From positions 1 to 37,595 of the forward strand of contig JALSIC010000106.1 of the NCBI GenBank assembly GCA_026981935.1: a DNA stretch of 37,595 nt, given 5' to 3'. This document shows positions 33,870 through 37,595 of this stretch, piece by piece. Position numbers and translations under genes: made by a program. Positions within the stretch are counted from its first letter, which is position 1, and every line of letters starts with the position of its first letter. Below the pieces are notes generated by a model that did not search any database, was not told where the DNA came from, and saw only the letters and a list, made by a program, of their open reading frames with translations. The DNA is from Gammaproteobacteria bacterium (GTDB taxonomy: Bacteria > Pseudomonadota > Gammaproteobacteria > SZUA-140).

Positions 33870-34154
33870 ATGGCAAGCAACGTCGATGAACTCACCATCA
33901 GTTACAGTGAGGAGGGTGTGGAACTGGTCAAGGAACTGGACAAGGTGATCTTGTCCAGGGGGGCCTGGGCCACGGTCATTTTCCGTTATCAGGACTGGAA
34001 TCGCAGCAAAAACGCCTATGGACCCGAGCGCTACAGTATTCGTCGCTACCAGAAACGCAACGGTCAATACGTCCAGAAATCAAAATTCAACATCTCGAGC
34101 AGGGAACAGGCGGAAAAGATCATCGCTGCATTGCAGGGCTGGATCGCCGATTGA
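33870..34154 (+). CDS. Conserved small basic protein, unknown
   Basis: The 94-residue protein (MASNVDELTISYSEEGVELV, then ILSRGAWATVIFRYQDWNRS, ERYSIRRYQKRNGQY) looks like a compact alpha/beta domain. Close relatives are remembered as hypothetical proteins in several bacterial groups. AAGGAG precedes ATG 33870 at good spacing. No cysteines, signal or membrane segment. Function unknown. Confidence 0.8.
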   Translation: MASNVDELTISYSEEGVELVKELDKVILSRGAWATVIFRYQDWNRSKNAYGPERYSIRRYQKRNGQYVQKSKFNISSREQAEKIIAALQGWIAD

Positions 34155-34568
34155 CGAGGCAAAGGCCTGGCTGTCATGATTAGCGAGTCATGATCAAATA
34201 TAAATTTAATAAGAACAATAAGTTATTATAATATATTAACATTATACATTATAATTTCCCGTTGTCCTGCCTGAGGCCAGGGCAGTTTGTCTTCGCGCCT
34301 GTTTCGGCTGCCCTCTCCTGCAACCACCTGACGATCAAGGATTACCCGTCCTTGACCGATATTGTCTACATCGTTCCACCCTCCAAAAAATGACTCGAGA
34401 ACCCCTGATCAATTCCTGGCCGGATGGATGGCAAAATGAAGTGTCCCGGATCAAGGTGCAAACAGCCTGTTGAGGGAGTCTCCTTGAAAAAGGCTGGGGT
34501 CCGGGACATTACCGAGGCCAGACACCTTTTCGCGGATCGGTCAGAGGTTCTGTCAGGGAATGTTCCGC
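34155..34568. other. Intergenic region with AT-rich tract and structured leader
   Basis: 34174-34193 has two TCATGA copies; 34194-34258 is AT-rich and probably holds the promoter of the DUF1631 gene. 34442-34508 can form a stem with an internal pseudoknot. No gene is seen. Confidence 0.6.
34442..34508 (+). ncRNA. Pseudoknot-capable structured leader of the DUF1631 B gene
   Basis: TGTCCCGGA (34442-34450) pairs with TCCGGGACA (34500-34508). Inside, TCAAGG (34451-34456) pairs with CCTTGA (34482-34487), and CAGCCT (34463-34468) pairs with AGGCTG (34491-34496). The two inner helices interleave, so they form a pseudoknot or are mutually exclusive. It ends 60 bases before ATG 34569. It may be a cis-acting RNA or a small inverted-repeat element. 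No known riboswitch class fits. Confidence 0.4.
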
Positions 34569-36905
34569 ATGAGTGAACAGGGCGCCGGTGGGCGCGATGA
34601 GACAGACAGCAGTGTTGCAAGGGCGGAAACCACAACCCTGCTCGAGGAGTGCCGTCTGATTGCAGACCGCCATGTCGGCGGGATATTGCAGCGCCTTTTC
34701 CAGGCCACGGATGACCAGCTGTTCGATCTTTCCGACAGATGCGCCGGCACCGAAGAACGCAACCAGTTCCTGGAAGCGGTGCGCCTCATGCGGCTCGAGC
34801 AGGAGCAGATCTGCCGCAGTTTCAAGGAGGATTTTGCGCGGCGTTGTCGCGAATTCAGCCTGCCGCCCACACTTCAGTCTTCCGACGAGACAGACGACTG
34901 CGAGGCTGTGGCGGATGATCTTTCACTGGTCAACGAGTACCAGCTCGAAGAAACCCTCGCTGTCGACAACCTGATCGCCAAGATTCACGATCATTTTCAC
35001 GACGTATTATTCGGGCTGGAACATCGTTTTGCCCATCTGCTGCCCGATGCCGCCATTGATTGCGATTCCATTCCCTTTGGACCGGAGGCATTGTGCCGGG
35101 CGTTTCAGGAGAGCTTTCGTACATTGAACCTGGATATCAGGCTCAAGATCTATATCTACAAAATACTCGACCGCATCCTGATGATGGAACTGGATGAGCT
35201 CTATCATGAACTCAACCAATGCCTCATCGACCATGGCATCCTGCCCCGCCTCAAAATCCGGGTCAAGAAAGCAGAAGACGAGGGAAGAGGTGCCGTCAGG
35301 GAAAATGCATCTCCTTCAGCTGCAGACGATATATCTCAGGCCGCTTTCCTGAACGATACGGTCCCGGCAGCGGCTCCGGAAGCCGTTCCCATTCAGGCGC
35401 AGATGTTTCAGGCCTTGCAATATCTGTTGCATGTGCAGTTCGACGGGCAGGCAGAGGATGGACAGGAGGCCGCAACAGCAACACTCCCGCTGGTGACTCC
35501 TCTGCTCGTGGATACCCTGTCAGACCTGCAGCGGGATGTTTCCCGCCTCGGCATCACGGACAGGCAGCCTGGACGACTCAAGGAACAGGTAAGACAGCGC
35601 TTCGATGCCCAGGAGGGGGGAGGTGGTGCCAGGCATATCAACCAGCTCGATGACGAAACCATCGATGTCATCAGCATGATCTTTGACTACATCCTGGATG
35701 ACAAATCTCTGCCCGATTTCATCAAGGCCATGATTGCCCGGCTGCAGATCCCGGTGCTCAAGGTGGCCATCATGGACCGTCGGTTCTTCAGCCGTAAAGA
35801 CCACCCTGCGCGGCAGCTCCTCAACGAGCTGGCCTATGCAGGCCTGGGCTGGGTGGAAGAGAGTGAAGCAGCCAAGGACCGACTCTATGAGAAGATGGAA
35901 GCCATCGTGTTGAGGATATTGCGCGAGTTCGACAACGACATTGCCATTTTCGATGAGTTGCTGGCCGAATTTCGTGCCTTTATCGAGGAAGAGAAACAGA
36001 GATTCGATGCGGCTCAGGAACGGATCCGCGAAGAGACGGCACTGCGGGAACGTGTACGCAAAGAGACCGCGGCGCTGGTCGCCGGCAGGCTCGAAGGGAG
36101 TCGGATACCCCCTGAGGTGCGTGATTTCCTGCTCAATACCTGGCGCCAGGTGCTGGTGGATGTCACGCTCCGCCACGGGCCTGACAGCGCAGAAAACCAG
36201 AAGGCCGTGCAGGTCATGGATGATCTGATCTGGAGCCTGTCCCCGGAGGCGAACGGGGATGGCCGGCGCAGACTGCTGTTGATCCTGCCGTTGATGCTCG
36301 ATGCCCTGCGCGAGGGGCTGCAGCACATCGGTTTCAGCGATGAGGAAATCGAGGACATCATGGATATGCTGGGCCAGCATCATCTCCGCGTCCTCAAGCC
36401 AGAGCACCACGATGTGGCGGGACAGACCGGAGAAACCCGGCAGGAGGATGATGTCGACCAGTTGATCAAGAAAATGAATGCCGATATCGAAGCGCTGCCG
36501 GAACTGGAGGAGGACGATATCATGGATGATATCCTGGTTCCGGTTCCCTCTCCCAATGAAGAAGGCTTCGCCAGAATCATGGCGGAAATGGGCCTGGAGG
36601 AGGAAGTCGACAACGGACCGAGAATCGAGGATGAGCATACTGACCGGGTCAGGTCGCTGGCCCTGGGCACCTGGGTGGAACTGGTCAGGGAAGGTACGCG
36701 TTGCCGTGCCAAGCTGGCCTGGAAGGGAGATGAGTTTACCAGCTATACGTTCATGAACCGGCAGTGCCAGGTCGTGGCAGAGTTGCCGCTCTATACGCTC
36801 GCCGAGGAATTTCGCCGGGGGAGGGCCAGGATCATAGAGGACGTCGCCCTGTTCGACCGCGCCCTGGATGGGGTCATTTCGGGCATCATGAGATTTGCGC
36901 GCTGA
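34569..36905 (+). CDS. DUF1631 family protein (paralogue B)
   Basis: The 778-residue protein has no membrane segments or signal. It shares with paralogue A (9336-11975) an N-terminal helical region (LVNEYQLEETLAVDNLIAKI), the block IDVISMIFDYILDDKSLP with LQIPVLKVAIMDRRFFSRK, a charged coiled coil (EEEKQRFDAAQERIREETAL) and a C-terminal beta-rich domain (GTWVELVREGTRCRAKLAW) ending with LFDRALDGVISG. ATG 34569 has AGGGA nine bases upstream; the ATG at 34560 abuts it. A PilZ gene is convergent and 83 bases away. The function of the family is unknown. Confidence 0.88.
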   Translation: MSEQGAGGRDETDSSVARAETTTLLEECRLIADRHVGGILQRLFQATDDQLFDLSDRCAGTEERNQFLEAVRLMRLEQEQICRSFKEDFARRCREFSLPPTLQSSDETDDCEAVADDLSLVNEYQLEETLAVDNLIAKIHDHFHDVLFGLEHRFAHLLPDAAIDCDSIPFGPEALCRAFQESFRTLNLDIRLKIYIYKILDRILMMELDELYHELNQCLIDHGILPRLKIRVKKAEDEGRGAVRENASPSAADDISQAAFLNDTVPAAAPEAVPIQAQMFQALQYLLHVQFDGQAEDGQEAATATLPLVTPLLVDTLSDLQRDVSRLGITDRQPGRLKEQVRQRFDAQEGGGGARHINQLDDETIDVISMIFDYILDDKSLPDFIKAMIARLQIPVLKVAIMDRRFFSRKDHPARQLLNELAYAGLGWVEESEAAKDRLYEKMEAIVLRILREFDNDIAIFDELLAEFRAFIEEEKQRFDAAQERIREETALRERVRKETAALVAGRLEGSRIPPEVRDFLLNTWRQVLVDVTLRHGPDSAENQKAVQVMDDLIWSLSPEANGDGRRRLLLILPLMLDALREGLQHIGFSDEEIEDIMDMLGQHHLRVLKPEHHDVAGQTGETRQEDDVDQLIKKMNADIEALPELEEDDIMDDILVPVPSPNEEGFARIMAEMGLEEEVDNGPRIEDEHTDRVRSLALGTWVELVREGTRCRAKLAWKGDEFTSYTFMNRQCQVVAELPLYTLAEEFRRGRARIIEDVALFDRALDGVISGIMRFAR

Positions 36906-36988
36906 AACATGCCGCGCGGGGGATGCTCGTCCATGCACGAAAGAGCCCTCGCTCCTTCCATGCAGCGTGGGAGAAAGCCGGGGGGCCG

Positions 36989-37270
36989 TCAGGCGCTCAA
37001 CTCCACTCCCAGATGGTATTTGTTGTCGCTGCCCTCGATCCAGCGCACCTCTCCGGCCACCGCCTGCCTGTCCTTGCCGAGTGCTTCGAACCAGAGCTGT
37101 TCCTGAAGACGGTGGGGATGACTGGTAAGGACCCCCAGGCCGCCTTTGCTGGTATCAATGATGGTCCCCGGATAATATACACGTCGGGTCTCACCGCTGT
37201 CGCTCACTTCGGTGTAGTAGAAGACGTCGAGATGGGCGTGCCTGCGAGGATGCCTTCTTTTTTCAGCCAT
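36989..37270 (-). CDS. PilZ-domain c-di-GMP receptor
   Basis: The 93-residue protein is a single PilZ domain with the basic N-terminal switch (EKRRHPRRHAHLDVFY) and the DTSKGGLGV (DxSxxG) motif that together bind c-di-GMP. The strand VAGEVRWIEGSDNKYHLGVE completes the barrel. GGAGGG precedes ATG 37270. It has no output domain, so it likely acts by binding a partner. It is convergent with DUF1631 B. Confidence 0.92.
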   Translation of the reverse strand: MAEKRRHPRRHAHLDVFYYTEVSDSGETRRVYYPGTIIDTSKGGLGVLTSHPHRLQEQLWFEALGKDRQAVAGEVRWIEGSDNKYHLGVELSA

Positions 37271-37571
37271 CTTCTCCCTCCTTCAGTGACATTCTGAGTC
37301 ACATCTGCCGCTCTCCACGACGGCCCGATCATACTTCCTGGTCCCGATCTTAGCAGGAAAACCCCCGCAGATGCGACCGGAATCGGTCAAAGCTGCACAA
37401 GCCGCTGAATCCCCGGCATTCTTTGCTTACTCCGGCATTATCCGTGGCACGGGTACCCATGCCTGTCAGGGAACAGAATCGGACTTGAGATGGACAAGAC
37501 TGCCCTTATAGTGCTATTGGGTATTGCCAGTCCTGAATATCGTTTTTTTTTTTGTGAGGAAGCGCAAGACA
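37271..37571. other. Right-edge intergenic region
   Basis: Divergent promoter space for the PilZ gene and a rightward gene. It contains GTGAC/GTCAC arms (about 37278-37294), a good sigma-70 promoter (37485-37512) and a run of eleven T near 37543. No gene is seen. Confidence 0.6.
37485..37512 (+). promoter_or_regulatory. Sigma-70 promoter toward the right edge
   Basis: TTGAGA (37485-37490) and TATAGT (37507-37512) are separated by 16 bases. It reads toward the ATG at 37572. Confidence 0.55.
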
Positions 37572-37595
37572 ATGGCCACAAACCCAGCCCCCAAC
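37572..37595 (+). CDS. Possible start of a gene leaving the window
   Basis: ATG 37572 opens MATNPAPN to the window edge, with GAGGA about 12 bases upstream and a promoter at 37485-37512. Too short to identify. Confidence 0.35.

Noticed and set aside
34415-34530. c-di-GMP-I (GEMM) riboswitch
   Set aside because: GCAAA and TTACCGAGG recall parts of the consensus and the context is tempting, but the tetraloop helix and the contiguous GCAAAGCC segment are missing and pairing is different.
35520-36938. Minus-strand open frame of 472 codons opposite DUF1631 B
   Set aside because: Antisense to a gene homologous to 9336-11975; no motifs of its own.
37541-37553. Run of eleven T as a terminator
   Set aside because: No stem precedes it and a promoter plus start codon surround it; more likely a leader tract or slippage-prone run.

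Overview
The window is GC-rich DNA with short operons, overlapping start and stop codons and few mobile genes. The gene content (CsrA, BolA, CbpA/CbpM, TrmO, orphan FliK and FhlB-like proteins, two DUF1631 proteins, PA0069-type radical SAM, PolX with a PHP domain) suggests a chromosomal segment of a gammaproteobacterium, perhaps a Chromatiales-like or sulfur-oxidiser lineage. That placement rests on remembered protein families only. No rRNA, tRNA, CRISPR array, prophage or replication origin was found.

Layout, left to right. Positions 1-640 are decayed mobile DNA: the 3' end of an IS3-family transposase whose element sits inside a small inverted-repeat element (MITE), then the last 60 or so codons of a LysR regulator. 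Positions 706-5109 (minus) are a three-gene operon for a LolD/MacB-type ATPase, a large FtsX-type permease and an AttH/CrtC-like lipoprotein. A 1056-residue GAF-PAS-GGDEF-EAL protein follows (5418-8588), then a repeat-filled gap, a small protein and a long DUF1631 protein (minus). PolX comes next, then an intact second copy of the MITE (14051-14227). Positions 14400-20800 hold metabolic and maintenance genes: quinone oxidoreductase, cupin, DUF1992, radical SAM, ABM monooxygenase plus iron-type alcohol dehydrogenase, a headless ParA remnant and a histone-deacetylase-like amidohydrolase. Positions 20900-24550 hold a small unknown gene, the fliK/fhlB-like pair, trmO and a proline-rich protein.

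The right third is regulatory. It has an orphan ParA in an AT-rich pocket, csrA with a small acidic partner, a NarL-type response regulator and its ComP/NarX-like sensor kinase separated by about 1 kb of repeats, a small lipoprotein, and a heat-shock operon (hsp20-cbpA-cbpM) behind a good sigma-32-like promoter. After these come a small membrane protein, bolA, a second repeat block, a conserved small protein, a second DUF1631 gene with a structured leader, and a PilZ protein. A promoter and start codon at the right edge point to another gene leaving the window.

The recurring functional theme is c-di-GMP and post-transcriptional lifestyle control: GGDEF/EAL, PilZ, CsrA, a two-component pair, BolA and two DUF1631 proteins of unknown role. 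The most striking non-coding content is three repeat families: a near-identical pair of MITEs, arrays built from GTCATTTCGA-type units including a recent tandem duplication, and GTAGCC-bounded palindromes. No clearly new defence or biosynthetic system was found. The best leads are the DUF1631 genes, the pseudoknot-capable leader, the repeat arrays with shared borders, and the csrA-linked acidic protein.
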